A DNA stretch of 64,000 bases from Magnetospirillum sp. WYHS-4 (GCA_039908345.1 JAMOBD010000004.1:36028-100027); one strand, 5' to 3'; shown: positions 35,413 to 45,181, counted from the first letter of the stretch. The notes: generated by a model from the sequence alone, not told the origin. Program-made: numbers and translations.

Positions 35413-37599
35413 ATGGCGTTGTCATCGGCAGGGTCGGCGACCCTTACCCTCGCCCTGCACACGACCCAGAGCGGCCTGCAGGTCAACCAGAGCGCCCTGG
35501 ACGCGGTGTCGCAGAACATCGTCAACGTCAATTCCGAGGGCTACTCGCGCAAGGTCGTGCAGATGGAACAGCGGGTGGTCAACGCCACCGGCGCCGGCGT
35601 GCAGATCGGCGAAGTCACCCGCCGCGTCGACGAATACCTGCTGAAGAGCCTGCGCCTGGAGACCAGCACCATGGAGCAGTATTCCGTCCAGACCGACTAC
35701 TACGACCGTCTGCAGGACCTGTTCGGGGCGCCGGGGGACAATACCTCGCTGTCCCACACCATGGCGGAATTCGCCGCCGCGCTGGAAACCCTGTCGACCC
35801 AGCCCGACAAGACCGCGGACCAGAGCGAGGTGGTCCGCCAAGGCCAGCGCCTGACCGAACAACTCCGCGACATGAGCGAGGACGTCCAGGAACTGCGCCA
35901 GCAAGTCGACAAGGCGATCAGCGACACGGTCGAGCGCATGAACTCCCTGATTTCCGAAGTCGGCGACCTGAACGACAAGATCATTCGCAATTCGGCAGTC
36001 GGTCTGGATGTGTCTGACCTGCGCGACAAGCGCGATCTGGCGATTACCGAACTGTCAGGATATGTCGACATCCGCTACTTCGCCCGCAGCGACGGCGATG
36101 TGGTCGTCTTCACTTCCGGCGGACGCACCCTGGTCGACAACGTCCCGGCGACCATGAGCCATGACCCCGCGGCGGTCGTCAGCGCCACCTCCACCCATGC
36201 CGAGGGCGACCTGGGCGGGATATACGTGGGAACGGAAGTCGCGGAGAACGATCTCACCAACGAGATCCGCGACGGCAAGATCAAGGGGCTCATCACCCTG
36301 CGCGACGAGGTGCTCACCGGCCTGCAGAGCCAGCTCGACGAATTCGCCGCGGAACTGCGCGACACCGTCAACCAGATCCACAATCGCGGCGTTGCCTATC
36401 CCGGCGCCCAGGAACTCTCCGGCACTCGTACCTTTGTCGACTCCACGACGTCGACCCTCACCTTCAGCGGCACCACCGACACCCGCCTGGTACTGACCGA
36501 CGCCAACGGCACCCAGACGGCGACCACCACGGTGCGGACCCTGATCGGCGGCGCCTCCGACACCATCGACAACATCGCCGCCGATATCGAGACTTGGCTG
36601 CAGGCCAATGCCGGCGCCGGCAGCACCTGCGAGGTGGGGACCGACGGCAAGCTGTCCATCACCCTGGGAGACACCACGAAGTACCTGGGCCTGCGCGACG
36701 AGACATCGTCGGTCGCCGGCAGTACCCACCAGGACTCGACGGTCACCTTCGACGTCAATGCCGACGGTGTCACCGACGAGACCGTCGCCGGCTTTTCCTT
36801 CTTCTTCGGCCTGAACGACTTCTTCGACGATGGCCTGACAGACAACATCTGGGAAACCGACAGCCTGGCGAGTACCTACAAGTTTTCTACCGCCCAAACC
36901 TACGCCTTCCGCGACAGCACCGGGCAGATGGCGTCGACGGTCACCATAGCCGTCAACGACACCGTCGAGGACGTGGTGACCAAGATCAACAACCTGGGCA
37001 TCAACGTGGTGGCAGCGGCGGTTCCCGACGGCACCGGCTACCGGCTGCGCATCTCCAGCGAGAACGGGGCCGGAATCAGCATCTACCGGACGGCGGCGGG
37101 CAACGACCCCTTGAGCGGCGCCAACCTCAAGATCGCCGACGTGCGCGTCTCGTCCGCCATCACGGTGCGCGACGACATCGTCAGCCAGCCGTCCCGCGTG
37201 GTGCGCGGCGCCTTGCAGTGGGACGCCGACCGGGGCGTCGCCGGCGAATATCTCACTTCGGCGGCGGACGAGGAAATCATCCAGGCCCTGGCCGAACAAC
37301 TCACGTCGACCAACGCCTTCGATGCCGCCGGCGGGCTTTCGACGACGACGCTCACCTTCTCCCAGTACTCGGCCAATATCGTCTCCTATGCGGCGGAACT
37401 GGCCGACAAGAACAGTTCCAGCGGCGAGTACCAGACCAATCTGGCCGAAAGCCTGTCCAACAAGGCCAGCACCATCAGCGGCGTGAACCTTGACGAGGAA
37501 ATGGCGCAGCTTATTCTATACGAGCAGGCCTATTCCGCCGCCGCGCGCGTCATCACCGTGATCCAGAGCATGTTCGACGCCCTGGATCAGGCGGTATAG
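35413..37599 (+). CDS. flgK: Hook-filament junction protein FlgK, long form
   Basis: 728 residues, against about 550 in enterobacteria. The N-terminal D0 helix (LHTTQSGLQVNQSALDAVSQ) with NIVNVNSEGYSRKVV and the C-terminal block SGVNLDEEMAQLILYEQAYS are characteristic. The middle (about 330-620) is enlarged with beta-rich, Thr/Asp-rich sequence such as STLTFSGTTDTRLVLTDANG. It joins hook to filament and is exported through the flagellar apparatus. Confidence 0.93.
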   Translation: MALSSAGSATLTLALHTTQSGLQVNQSALDAVSQNIVNVNSEGYSRKVVQMEQRVVNATGAGVQIGEVTRRVDEYLLKSLRLETSTMEQYSVQTDYYDRLQDLFGAPGDNTSLSHTMAEFAAALETLSTQPDKTADQSEVVRQGQRLTEQLRDMSEDVQELRQQVDKAISDTVERMNSLISEVGDLNDKIIRNSAVGLDVSDLRDKRDLAITELSGYVDIRYFARSDGDVVVFTSGGRTLVDNVPATMSHDPAAVVSATSTHAEGDLGGIYVGTEVAENDLTNEIRDGKIKGLITLRDEVLTGLQSQLDEFAAELRDTVNQIHNRGVAYPGAQELSGTRTFVDSTTSTLTFSGTTDTRLVLTDANGTQTATTTVRTLIGGASDTIDNIAADIETWLQANAGAGSTCEVGTDGKLSITLGDTTKYLGLRDETSSVAGSTHQDSTVTFDVNADGVTDETVAGFSFFFGLNDFFDDGLTDNIWETDSLASTYKFSTAQTYAFRDSTGQMASTVTIAVNDTVEDVVTKINNLGINVVAAAVPDGTGYRLRISSENGAGISIYRTAAGNDPLSGANLKIADVRVSSAITVRDDIVSQPSRVVRGALQWDADRGVAGEYLTSAADEEIIQALAEQLTSTNAFDAAGGLSTTTLTFSQYSANIVSYAAELADKNSSSGEYQTNLAESLSNKASTISGVNLDEEMAQLILYEQAYSAAARVITVIQSMFDALDQAV

Positions 37600-37633
37600 T
37601 AGACAACGGGACCGTCTAGAAAGGAGGTACCCG

Positions 37634-39037
37634 ATGGGCATCGACCGGATCGCCACCCGCGCTTCCAACGAGTTGTTGAATGCGCGCATCCTGAAGCTGC
37701 AGGCCACGCTGGCCGACCAGCAGATGCAGGTCGCCTCGGAAAAGAAGTCGCAGACCTATCAGGGCATCGCCCTCGATTCCCAGCGTCTGCTCAACATGGA
37801 GAACGAGCGGCGGATGGCCGACCGCTACGTGACCGTCAACGAAGTGATGGATGTCCGCATCCAGACCACCACCGCCATCGTCCATGGCATCCAGTTGGAC
37901 GGCGAGGAAGCGCCATCGGGCGGCATCAAGCAGATCATCCAGGATTTCCGCACCCAGTTGGTGGAGTTCCAGGGGGGATCGCTGACCAACGAACAGCGCG
38001 TGCTGAACATCCAGGAACGCGCCATCGAAGCCATGAAAAGCATGGAGATCTTCCTCAACGAGGAAGTCAACGGCCAGTTCCTGTTCGGCGGGACCAGCAC
38101 CCAGACCCAGCCAACGGATCTGAACGCCGATTCCCTTGCCAGCTTCCAGGCCACCTACGACGGCATCGGCCGCATGTATCCTTGGACCCGCGACGCCCAC
38201 GTGGACAGCGACCTGACCACGACGGCGGCGACGACCGGCGCGCTCACCACCGTCTGGAACAACGGCGGCACCGCCGACGACGGCACCGACGATACCGGCA
38301 CCATCACGGCCGCCACCGCGGGGACCTTGTCGTCCATCCCGGTCGGCTCCCTGGTGACCATCACCGGGGGCGTCAACGACGGCAAGACGGTGACCGTGAC
38401 CGCCAATACGGGAACCGTCATCAGTTTCGCCGGGACGGTGACGCCGGCCGGCGGCACGGCCAGCTTCACCGTGGCGGTCCCCGAGGATGTGGCCGATTCG
38501 GGCGGCGCGGAAGCCGGCGTAACCTTGTCGGTCAACAGCTACTATTCGGGGGACCGCGAGACGATCTCCCACCGCCTGACCCAGAATGCCAGCATGGACA
38601 TCGAGATAAACGCCACCAATGCCGCCTTCGAGAAGGCGATCCGCGCCATGGGGATCATGGCCCAGGGCGTCTACGGCACCAATGGCGGCCTGGACCAGAA
38701 CAGCGACCGGGCCGACGAGGCCTATTGGCTGCTCACCGCGGCGCTCAACATCACCAACACCGGGACGCCGCCCTACGGGGCCGCCGACCAGACGGGGACC
38801 AACAAGTACAACATCGAGCAACTCGAACTCGACCTGGGGTTCCACTCCATCCAGATCAGCGAAACCAATGTCCGGCTGAACGACTACATCAGCTTCCTCG
38901 ATGAACGCACCGCCCGCATCGAGAACATCGACGACCTTGAGGTGATGACCAGCATCCTGGACAACGAAAACGCCCTGGAGGCTTCCTATCAGGTCTTCGC
39001 CCGGATAAAGCAACTCAGTCTGACGAAGTACTTGTGA
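37634..39037 (+). CDS. flgL: Hook-filament junction protein FlgL, with Ig-like insertion
   Basis: 467 residues behind AAAGGAGG. The N-terminal helix has ASNELLNARILKLQATLADQ with QVASEKKSQTYQGIA. The C-terminal part has LGFHSIQISETNVRLNDYIS and ends AFARIKQLSLTKYL-like. Between about 195 and 300 lies a Thr/Gly-rich insert containing LVTITGGVNDGKTVTVTANT that resembles the insert in the first FlgE-like protein. It is the second junction protein, directly downstream of flgK. Confidence 0.9.
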   Translation: MGIDRIATRASNELLNARILKLQATLADQQMQVASEKKSQTYQGIALDSQRLLNMENERRMADRYVTVNEVMDVRIQTTTAIVHGIQLDGEEAPSGGIKQIIQDFRTQLVEFQGGSLTNEQRVLNIQERAIEAMKSMEIFLNEEVNGQFLFGGTSTQTQPTDLNADSLASFQATYDGIGRMYPWTRDAHVDSDLTTTAATTGALTTVWNNGGTADDGTDDTGTITAATAGTLSSIPVGSLVTITGGVNDGKTVTVTANTGTVISFAGTVTPAGGTASFTVAVPEDVADSGGAEAGVTLSVNSYYSGDRETISHRLTQNASMDIEINATNAAFEKAIRAMGIMAQGVYGTNGGLDQNSDRADEAYWLLTAALNITNTGTPPYGAADQTGTNKYNIEQLELDLGFHSIQISETNVRLNDYISFLDERTARIENIDDLEVMTSILDNENALEASYQVFARIKQLSLTKYL

Positions 39038-39047
39038 TCCCCAGCCC

Positions 39048-40199
39048 ATGGGCCGCGTCGTCCTCTTCAAGGGCGTTTCCGATTACCTCAGCCTGAACAC
39101 CATGGTGGAAGGCTTGGCGGCCGCGTTCGGTCGCCGGGGTTTCTCGCCTGCGATCCTCGACATGGCCGCCGCCGATTATCCCGACCGCATCCGCGCCACC
39201 CTGGCCGCTGGCGATACCGCGCTGTTCGTCAGCCTGAACGGCATCGGCCTGCCGCGCGAAGGCGGGACCTTTTTCGACCGGCGGGACGAACCGGTGGTCG
39301 CGCTGTTCGTCGACCATCCCATCTACCATCTGGACCGCCTGTCGGTTCGTCTCCCGAACCTTCATTTCGCTTTTCCCAGCCGATCCCACGTCGCCTTCTG
39401 CCGCCCCCTGCGGGCGTTGCATCTGCCGCATGCCGCGGAATTCCGCTCGCCAACCCCATGGGCCGCGCGGGACATTTCCGTACTTTATTGCGGTTCTCCC
39501 CTGGCCGCCGACCCGGAGGCGCAGCGTGCCGGCTGGCGTGCCCACGGGGCGCGGGCGGCGGCGGCCCTGGAAGCGATCGTGGCCGCCCACGACATCCAGC
39601 CGCGCGAGCCCCTGGAAACCGTCGTCGCCCGCATTCTCGGCCGGCCGCCGGAAGACCGCGAGGCCCTGCGTCCCTTCTTTCTCGCCGCCGACGCCTACCT
39701 GCGCAGCCGCATCAAGGTGGCGGCCATCGCCGCCCTGGCGGATGCCGGTATCGCGACGACGGTCTGCGGGCGCGGCTGGGAAGGATTGTCCGGCCGCCTG
39801 CGCCTTCTGGGCAGCCGGACGGCACCCGAGACCTTCGCCCTGATGGACCGCAGCCGTCTGGTTCTCAACCTTCTGCCGCCCTATTACGAGTCCCACGAAA
39901 GGGTCTTCCAGGCCATGGCATCCGGGGCCGTGGCGGCGACCACGCCCTCCGACCTGTGGGACGAAACCGGTGGCTTGCTGTCGCTGCCCTACGAACCGAA
40001 AGCCCTTGCGGCCGCCCTCGCCGACGCCCTGGCGGACGACGACCGGCTGGCGGCGACGGCCGGAGACGGCAGGGCGATCTTCCTGGCCGGCCACACCTGG
40101 GACCATAGAGTCGACGCCATCCTGGCCTTCCTGGCCGGCGAACGGGGATCGCCCGTCAGGCGCGCCCCGCGGGAGACTGTCGATAACAAATGGGAATGA
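39048..40199 (+). CDS. CgeB-like glycosyltransferase, probably flagellum-associated
   Basis: 383 residues starting 10 bases after the flgL stop. The C-terminal half carries the nucleotide-sugar-binding pattern of GT-B transferases: LVLNLLPPYYESHERVFQAM then ASGAVAATTPSDLW, as in CgeB/Glyco_trans_1_2 proteins. The N-terminal half has ALFVDHPIYHLDRL. Placement as the last gene of the flgI-flgL operon suggests glycosylation of flagellin or of hook-associated proteins. Donor and acceptor are unknown. Confidence 0.75.
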   Translation: MGRVVLFKGVSDYLSLNTMVEGLAAAFGRRGFSPAILDMAAADYPDRIRATLAAGDTALFVSLNGIGLPREGGTFFDRRDEPVVALFVDHPIYHLDRLSVRLPNLHFAFPSRSHVAFCRPLRALHLPHAAEFRSPTPWAARDISVLYCGSPLAADPEAQRAGWRAHGARAAAALEAIVAAHDIQPREPLETVVARILGRPPEDREALRPFFLAADAYLRSRIKVAAIAALADAGIATTVCGRGWEGLSGRLRLLGSRTAPETFALMDRSRLVLNLLPPYYESHERVFQAMASGAVAATTPSDLWDETGGLLSLPYEPKALAAALADALADDDRLAATAGDGRAIFLAGHTWDHRVDAILAFLAGERGSPVRRAPRETVDNKWE

Positions 40200-40255
40200 C
40201 CGGCTATTGATCCGGCGATACTTCCGACTCCATTGATGAGGGCGGAGTCGATGGT

Positions 40256-40744
40256 TCAATGCCGTCCGGCGGCACCATTTCCCCCCCGAATCCGGCGACG
40301 GTCGCGGAAGAAACCCCGCAGCAGGTCGCCGCAGCGTCCCTCCTGGATGCCGCCCACCACTTCCGGCCGATGGTGGCAGGTGGGCTGGGCGAAGAAGCGC
40401 GGGCCGTGCTCGACGGCGCCGCCCTTGGGATCGTAGGCGCCAAAGTAAAGGCGGCGCAGACGGGCGAAGGAAATCGCCGCCGCGCACATGGCGCAGGGCT
40501 CCAGGGTGACGTAGAGATCGCAGCCCTCCAGCCGTGCCGCACCGACCTGGGCCGCGCCCGCCCGGATCGCGAGTAGTTCGGCATGCGCCGTGGGATCGCC
40601 CAGTTCCTCGGTGCGGTTGCCGGCCCGCGCCAGAACCGCCCCAGTGGCCCCGTCCACCAGCACCGCCCCCACCGGCACCTCGCCGCGCATCGCCGCCGCG
40701 ACCGCTTCGGCCAGGGCCTGGTCCATGTATCCCGGCCCCTTCAT
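40256..40744 (-). CDS. tadA: tRNA-specific adenosine-34 deaminase
   Basis: 162 residues. The zinc-dependent deaminase motifs are intact: TAHAELLAIR (HAE) and TLEPCAMCAAA (PCxxC). It converts A34 to inosine in tRNA-Arg(ACG). The C-terminal ~20 residues are Arg/Gly-rich and not conserved. It stands alone, convergent with the flagellar operon across 56 bases. An imperfect palindrome, CGACTCC...GGAGTCG with a 12-base loop, lies after its stop. Confidence 0.93.
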   Translation of the reverse strand: MKGPGYMDQALAEAVAAAMRGEVPVGAVLVDGATGAVLARAGNRTEELGDPTAHAELLAIRAGAAQVGAARLEGCDLYVTLEPCAMCAAAISFARLRRLYFGAYDPKGGAVEHGPRFFAQPTCHHRPEVVGGIQEGRCGDLLRGFFRDRRRIRGGNGAAGRH

Positions 40745-41128
40745 GGGAGCCGATCCCCGATCGGCCCTTCGACCGCCCGCCGCGGTTCAGGAAAACCCCG
40801 GACCGCCGCATCCACAGTGAAGTGAGAAGAAGTCATCGCAGTGGCCTGGCGTTCCGCTCGACATCGTCGCAAGAACGAGGCGGCCAGCAAAGGCGCGTGC
40901 GCAGGTCGGCATGGATACCCGTCGGTTCCTCGGCCTTCCCGCTACCCTCGCCGCGGATCACGTATTCGAAAACGCGCCCGCCCGAAACGCCCTGCCGGAT
41001 TGCTTCCGATTGGCCCATGCCACCATTCCCAGGCGAACGCCCCATTATAGGCTCCACGCGGAAGCCGGACAACGGCAAGCGCCGGCCGCTAAGACCACGC
41101 ACTTGCCCAGCGCGCAGGCGGGCACCGG
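40745..41128. other. 384-base interval without a supported gene
   Basis: A 99-codon minus-strand frame (40833-41132) is open here, but it has no ribosome-binding site, no recognisable domain and Arg/Gly-rich composition typical of chance GC-rich frames. No RNA gene, terminator or clear promoter was found. Confidence 0.5.
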
Positions 41129-41710
41129 TCACCGGCCGGACGTCATCTTGCGCTTGCGAATGTTGTAGTCCAGTTCGGTCTGGGAAAGCTGCAGACCGGT
41201 GTAGATCAGGAAATCACGACCGGTCTGGCCCGACGACAGCGGCACCGTCATCTTCACCGGCATGTCGGTGACCGTGGTACGGGTGAAGTTGCCGGGAAAC
41301 TCGACCTTCACCGGGAAGGATTTCTTCTGCAAGACGTTGCGGTCCTTGTCGAGCAGGGTGACGAAGTATTCCAACGACGCCTGGCGTCCGGTGTCGGCGG
41401 GGCCGCGGTTGGCCTCGATCAGCATGGTCAGTTCGAAGGCCAGTTCACCGTCGCGGGTTTCCTTGTCGATGTCGTGCTCGCAAGAGAACTTTACGTCGGC
41501 CACCTTGGCGTCGACCAGGACGTCGGTCAGATCCTCGCCGGGGCCGGGCCGGAAACGGATCACCGAGGCGGCGTCGGCCGGCACGCTGAGACGCGGGCAG
41601 GGCGGCTTGGGGGACTTGTCGGCGAAGGGATTGAGCGAACTCATGGACCCGCAGCCCGCCAGCAGGGCGAGGGCGAGTCCGCTTCCGAGGAGGCCGGCGA
41701 TGCGTGTCAT
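41129..41710 (-). CDS. Putative lipoprotein, 193 residues
   Basis: The signal peptide ends in the lipobox LALLAGC (Cys20). The mature part is mainly beta, with VADVKFSCEHDIDKETRDGE, ASLEYFVTLLDKDRNVLQKK and ending ELDYNIRKRKMTSGR. The middle resembles uncharacterised alphaproteobacterial lipoproteins with a single Ig-like sandwich. I do not assign a function. Its ATG overlaps the stop of the CDGSH gene by 3-4 bases (ATGA), so both are probably made from one message. Confidence 0.75.
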   Translation of the reverse strand: MTRIAGLLGSGLALALLAGCGSMSSLNPFADKSPKPPCPRLSVPADAASVIRFRPGPGEDLTDVLVDAKVADVKFSCEHDIDKETRDGELAFELTMLIEANRGPADTGRQASLEYFVTLLDKDRNVLQKKSFPVKVEFPGNFTRTTVTDMPVKMTVPLSSGQTGRDFLIYTGLQLSQTELDYNIRKRKMTSGR

Positions 41711-41928
41711 AGGTCGTTATGCGTCCCGTCGCAGAAAGGCGGCTGCTTGCTTCGCTTGCAGCCGCAGAACCAGACCGTGTCGTCCTTGTCGGCCTTGAAG
41801 GCCAGCGGCCGCAGGCCGGTGCCCTTGTGGCTTCCGTCGCAGAAAGGCTGCTTCCCGCTGAGCCCGCAGGCGCACCAGTGATAGGTCTTCCCGGCTTCGA
41901 CCTTGGTCTCGTAGGGTCCCTTGCTCAT
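41707..41928 (-). CDS. Twin CDGSH iron-sulfur domain protein
   Basis: 73 residues with two CDGSH-type units: WCACGLSGKQPFCDGSHKG and WFCGCKRSKQPPFCDGTHND. Each has the CxC...C...H ligands of a redox-active [2Fe-2S] cluster, so the protein likely holds two clusters. Bacterial homologues are small soluble proteins of uncertain redox or Fe-S transfer role. It is coupled to the downstream lipoprotein gene, and 55 bases separate it from the stop-proximal end of the next upstream gene. Confidence 0.92.
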   Translation of the reverse strand: MSKGPYETKVEAGKTYHWCACGLSGKQPFCDGSHKGTGLRPLAFKADKDDTVWFCGCKRSKQPPFCDGTHNDL

Positions 41929-41983
41929 GAACGTCGCCTCCTGCTTGCCCGAACTTTAGTCAAGCGGACGGACGGACACAAGG

Positions 41984-43708
41984 CTAGCGTCCCACCGAGA
42001 TTCCCGCCCGCTGCAGATCGTTGAGGGTGGCGGCGAGTTTGGCCAGGGCGCGGGTGCGACTCCAGGCGTTGTCCAGGGGCTCGGCTTCCTCCAGGCCGCG
42101 CCGGAAGGCGGCGATCGCCGCCTCCTTCTCGCCATCGGTCGAGCGTTCCAGGGCGATGTCGCCATGCAGCCAAACGCGAGTGAGCGCGCTGCGCACCTCG
42201 ATGGTGCCGTCGCGGGCCTTGTCTTCCGTCGCCTTGGCGCCCGCCGCGTCGCCGGCTCGCCTGCGGTCGGCCGCGACCGTCCAGAGCATATGGGCGCGCA
42301 GCCGGTCGTCGGCGATACGCGCCACCGCATCGAGGGTACGGTCGAAGGTATGGGTGTCCCTGGCATCCGCGAAGCGCCGCCCCCCCAGGCGGGACCAAGC
42401 GGCCACCATCTGGCCGGCCGCATAATCGCGGGCGAAGGGCAGCGTGATGTCCTTGGACAACTCCTTGGCCTTTTCCAGGAGGTCCAGCGTCTCCTCGACA
42501 TGGCCGGCCGCCCCCAGTTCGGCAGCCACCTGGGCCAGAGCCACCGTCCGGTAGCGCGCTTCCGGAATGCGCTGGGCCAGGGCGCGGGCCCGATCGAATT
42601 CGCCGGCCTTGGCATGGTGGACAGTCAAGGCCATCAGTACCGGGGTGCGATCGACGTCGGCGGGGATGTCGTCCAGCAGGGCCGTCGCGGGGCCCACCCG
42701 CCTCAATTCGGCGAGGGCCTGGGCGATGTGCCGCAAGGCGGCGCCACGCGCCGCGCCGTCCTTTTCCCGCCGCGCCTCGGCCTCGGCATCCTTGAGCGCC
42801 GCGTCCCCGCCTGCCGCGTCGCCGGCTCGCCGCAAGACGACGGCGGCGCGGGTGCGCAACGCCACGCGCTTGATCGTGTCCTCGACCTCGGGCAGCAGGG
42901 CGAGCAGCCGTTGGGCGCTGGCTCTGGCCCCTTCGGACAGCCCGCGCTTCGCCTCTATTTCGGCGATGGCGGCCAGGGCTTCGATACGTTTGGACGCATC
43001 GGGGATGGCTTCGGCGGCGGCCGCCGCCTCGCCGGTCAAGCCCGCTTCGGCTTGGCCTTCGGCGATGTCGCGTAGCGCCACCAAGATCAAACGGGGATCA
43101 TGGACCCGGCGCGCCGTGTCCATGGCCTGGGGAATCAGGCCCGCCTTGGCCTGGGCGACCAGCAGTTCGCCACGCGCCCAGTCGCGAAGGTCGTCGGCAG
43201 GAATGGTCTTGGCGGTTTCCGCGGCCTCCTCGAGCAGACAGGCCGGGGTCGGGCTGCGGAAGCAGGGCTTGGGATCGCGGGCCGGATCGGCGGTCTCGTC
43301 GGGTGGAGATTCCAGCAGCCTGCGGGTTTCCTCGCGGCTCATCAGGGCGCTACGGGCGGCTTCGATGGCTTTGCCGCGCACCTCTTCCAGGCGGCCCAGC
43401 AGGGCCTGGATCTTGTGGCTCGATTCGATCTGCAGGGCGAGTTGCTCGGTGACCTTGGGCTCGCCCTTCATGCCGGAACGCTTCTGGAAGGCGCGGATGG
43501 CTTCCTCGGTCGCCTTGTCCATCACGCCGGTGGCGGGCCCCAGATAGAGCCCCGCCTCGCCCAGGGCCTTCTGGACACGGGTCACCAGGGAATCGCCGCG
43601 GACCTCCTCGCGGTCGGCGGGACTGCTCCGGGCGGGGGCCGTCTTGGCCGCCTGGGTGGCGGGGGCTGCCAGAAGCAAGGCCAGGAGAAGGATCGTCAAT
43701 CGGCTCAT
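41984..43708 (-). CDS. Secreted peptidoglycan-binding / helical-repeat protein
   Basis: 574 residues from ATG 43708. The signal peptide is MSRLTILLLALLLAAPATQA. A PG_binding_1-like domain (about 40-85) carries VQKALGEAGLYLGPATG and ATEEAIRAFQKRSG. The rest is a long alpha-solenoid of TPR-like repeats rich in Ala, Arg and Glu, for example RALAQRIPEARYRTVALAQV. It is presumably periplasmic and may dock proteins to the cell wall. The specific role is unknown. It is divergent from thrB across 58 bases. Confidence 0.78.
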   Translation of the reverse strand: MSRLTILLLALLLAAPATQAAKTAPARSSPADREEVRGDSLVTRVQKALGEAGLYLGPATGVMDKATEEAIRAFQKRSGMKGEPKVTEQLALQIESSHKIQALLGRLEEVRGKAIEAARSALMSREETRRLLESPPDETADPARDPKPCFRSPTPACLLEEAAETAKTIPADDLRDWARGELLVAQAKAGLIPQAMDTARRVHDPRLILVALRDIAEGQAEAGLTGEAAAAAEAIPDASKRIEALAAIAEIEAKRGLSEGARASAQRLLALLPEVEDTIKRVALRTRAAVVLRRAGDAAGGDAALKDAEAEARREKDGAARGAALRHIAQALAELRRVGPATALLDDIPADVDRTPVLMALTVHHAKAGEFDRARALAQRIPEARYRTVALAQVAAELGAAGHVEETLDLLEKAKELSKDITLPFARDYAAGQMVAAWSRLGGRRFADARDTHTFDRTLDAVARIADDRLRAHMLWTVAADRRRAGDAAGAKATEDKARDGTIEVRSALTRVWLHGDIALERSTDGEKEAAIAAFRRGLEEAEPLDNAWSRTRALAKLAATLNDLQRAGISVGR

Positions 43709-43766
43709 GGGCGCAATATCGTCCGGCGCGATTGCGGAAACAAGCGCCGACCGCCATAAAGGACCC

Positions 43767-44729
43767 ATGGCCGTCTTCACTTCCGTTCCCGCTCCCGACT
43801 TGGCGCGCTTCCTGGCCCTTTATGACCTCGGCGAGGCGACGGCTTGCGAGGGCATCGTCGAGGGCTGGGAAAACAGCAATTTCCATCTGGAGACGACGCG
43901 CGGCCGATTCGTCCTCACCTTATTCGAAAGGCGGGTCGACGAGTGCGATCTGCCCTTCTTCCTGGGCCTGATGGAACACCTCGGGGCCCGCAACTTTCCC
44001 TGCCCGCGCCCGATGAAGCGGCGCGACGGCGGCGAGTGGGGCCGTCTTTGCGGCAAGCCGGCGGCCATCGTTTCCTTCCTGGAGGGCGAGTGGCCCCGCA
44101 GCCCCTCGCCCGCCGACTGCGCCGAGGCCGGCCGCGCCCTGGGCCGTCTGCACCGCAAGACCGGGGACTTTCACGGCCATCGGACCAACACGATGGGGAT
44201 CGGCGCTTGGCGCTCCCTCTTCGAGGCGGTGGCGGATCGCGCCGATTCTCTGGAACCCGGCATGGCTATCGAGATCGAGGCAGACCTGGAAGCCTTGGAG
44301 CGGAACTGGCCTTCCGGCCTGCCCCTGGGCGTTATTCACGGCGACCTGTTCCCGGACAATACCTTCTTCCGGGACGGGCGGCTGGTCGGGGTGATCGACT
44401 TCTACTTCGCCTGCCGCGATGCCCTGGCCGTCGACTTGGCGATCGGTCTGAACGCCTGGTGCTTCGATGGAGAATGGACCTTCGACCGGATGCGCGGCGC
44501 AGCCCTGCTGGCCGGCTATCGCGAGATCGTGCCCATCGAAAGCGACGAACGGGCGGCCCTGCCCGTCCTGGCGCGGGGCATGGCGCTGCGCTTCCTGCTC
44601 ACCCGCCTGAAGGACTGGCTGGACCGCCCCCCCGGCGCCATGGTCGAACCCAAGGACCCGCGCGAGTACCTGGCGAAGCTGCGTTTCCACCGGGGCGTCG
44701 GCGACGCCCGCGACTATGGATTGGACTGA
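43767..44729 (+). CDS. thrB: Homoserine kinase, APH-fold type (HSK2)
   Basis: 320 residues from ATG 43767 behind AAGGA. The kinase-like fold has [14 protein letters not shown] near the N-terminus, the catalytic loop [13 protein letters not shown] and the metal-binding GVIDFYFA. It phosphorylates homoserine in threonine synthesis. The ThrB of alphaproteobacteria is of this aminoglycoside-phosphotransferase-like type rather than GHMP type. The rnhA ATG overlaps its stop (TGATG), a thrB-rnhA pairing seen widely in alphaproteobacteria. Confidence 0.94.
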   Translation: MAVFTSVPAPDLARFLALYDLGEATACEGIVEGWENSNFHLETTRGRFVLTLFERRVDECDLPFFLGLMEHLGARNFPCPRPMKRRDGGEWGRLCGKPAAIVSFLEGEWPRSPSPADCAEAGRALGRLHRKTGDFHGHRTNTMGIGAWRSLFEAVADRADSLEPGMAIEIEADLEALERNWPSGLPLGVIHGDLFPDNTFFRDGRLVGVIDFYFACRDALAVDLAIGLNAWCFDGEWTFDRMRGAALLAGYREIVPIESDERAALPVLARGMALRFLLTRLKDWLDRPPGAMVEPKDPREYLAKLRFHRGVGDARDYGLD

Positions 44730-45181
44730 TGGACGACAGGATCGACATGTTCACCGACGGCGCCTGTTCCGGCAATCCGGGGCCGGGGGGCTGGGGCGTG
44801 GTTCTGCGCTGGCGCGGCCACGAAAAGGAGTTGAAGGGTGGCGAGGCCGCCACCACCAACAACCGCATGGAGCTGATGGCCGCCATCCGCGGCCTGGAGT
44901 CCCTGAAGCGGCCCTCACGGGTCGACCTGCATACCGACAGCACCTATCTGCGCGACGGCATCACCAAGTGGATCTTCTCATGGAAGGCCAAGGGTTGGCG
45001 CACCGCCGACAACAAGCCGGTGAAGAACCAGGATCTATGGCAGCGGCTGGAGGAAGCCCGCAAGGGCCATCGGGTGGAATGGCACTGGGTCAAGGGCCAT
45101 GCCGGCCACCCCGAGAACGAACGCGCCGACCAACTGGCCCGCGAGGGTTTGGCGGAGGCCCGGCACGGCAACGAGGACTAG
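44729..45181 (+). CDS. rnhA: Ribonuclease HI
   Basis: 150 residues. The catalytic acidic residues are in [39 protein letters not shown] and the C-terminal [14 protein letters not shown]. The basic protrusion ([20 protein letters not shown]) is present, as in the E. coli enzyme. It removes RNA from RNA-DNA hybrids. It is translated from the thrB message with a 1-base overlap. Confidence 0.96.
   Translation: MDDRIDMFTDGACSGNPGPGGWGVVLRWRGHEKELKGGEAATTNNRMELMAAIRGLESLKRPSRVDLHTDSTYLRDGITKWIFSWKAKGWRTADNKPVKNQDLWQRLEEARKGHRVEWHWVKGHAGHPENERADQLAREGLAEARHGNED

Noticed and set aside
40253..40277. tRNA-like 3' end (ggttcaatgccgtccggcgg followed by CACCA)
   Set aside because: A plausible T-arm and CCA end are present, but no matching acceptor 5' strand, D-arm or anticodon arm exists in the 75-90 bases upstream, and the sequence overlaps the tadA coding end.
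40833..41132. 99-codon minus-strand frame between tadA and the lipoprotein gene
   Set aside because: There is no ribosome-binding site, no recognisable family, and the composition is like chance frames in GC-rich DNA.
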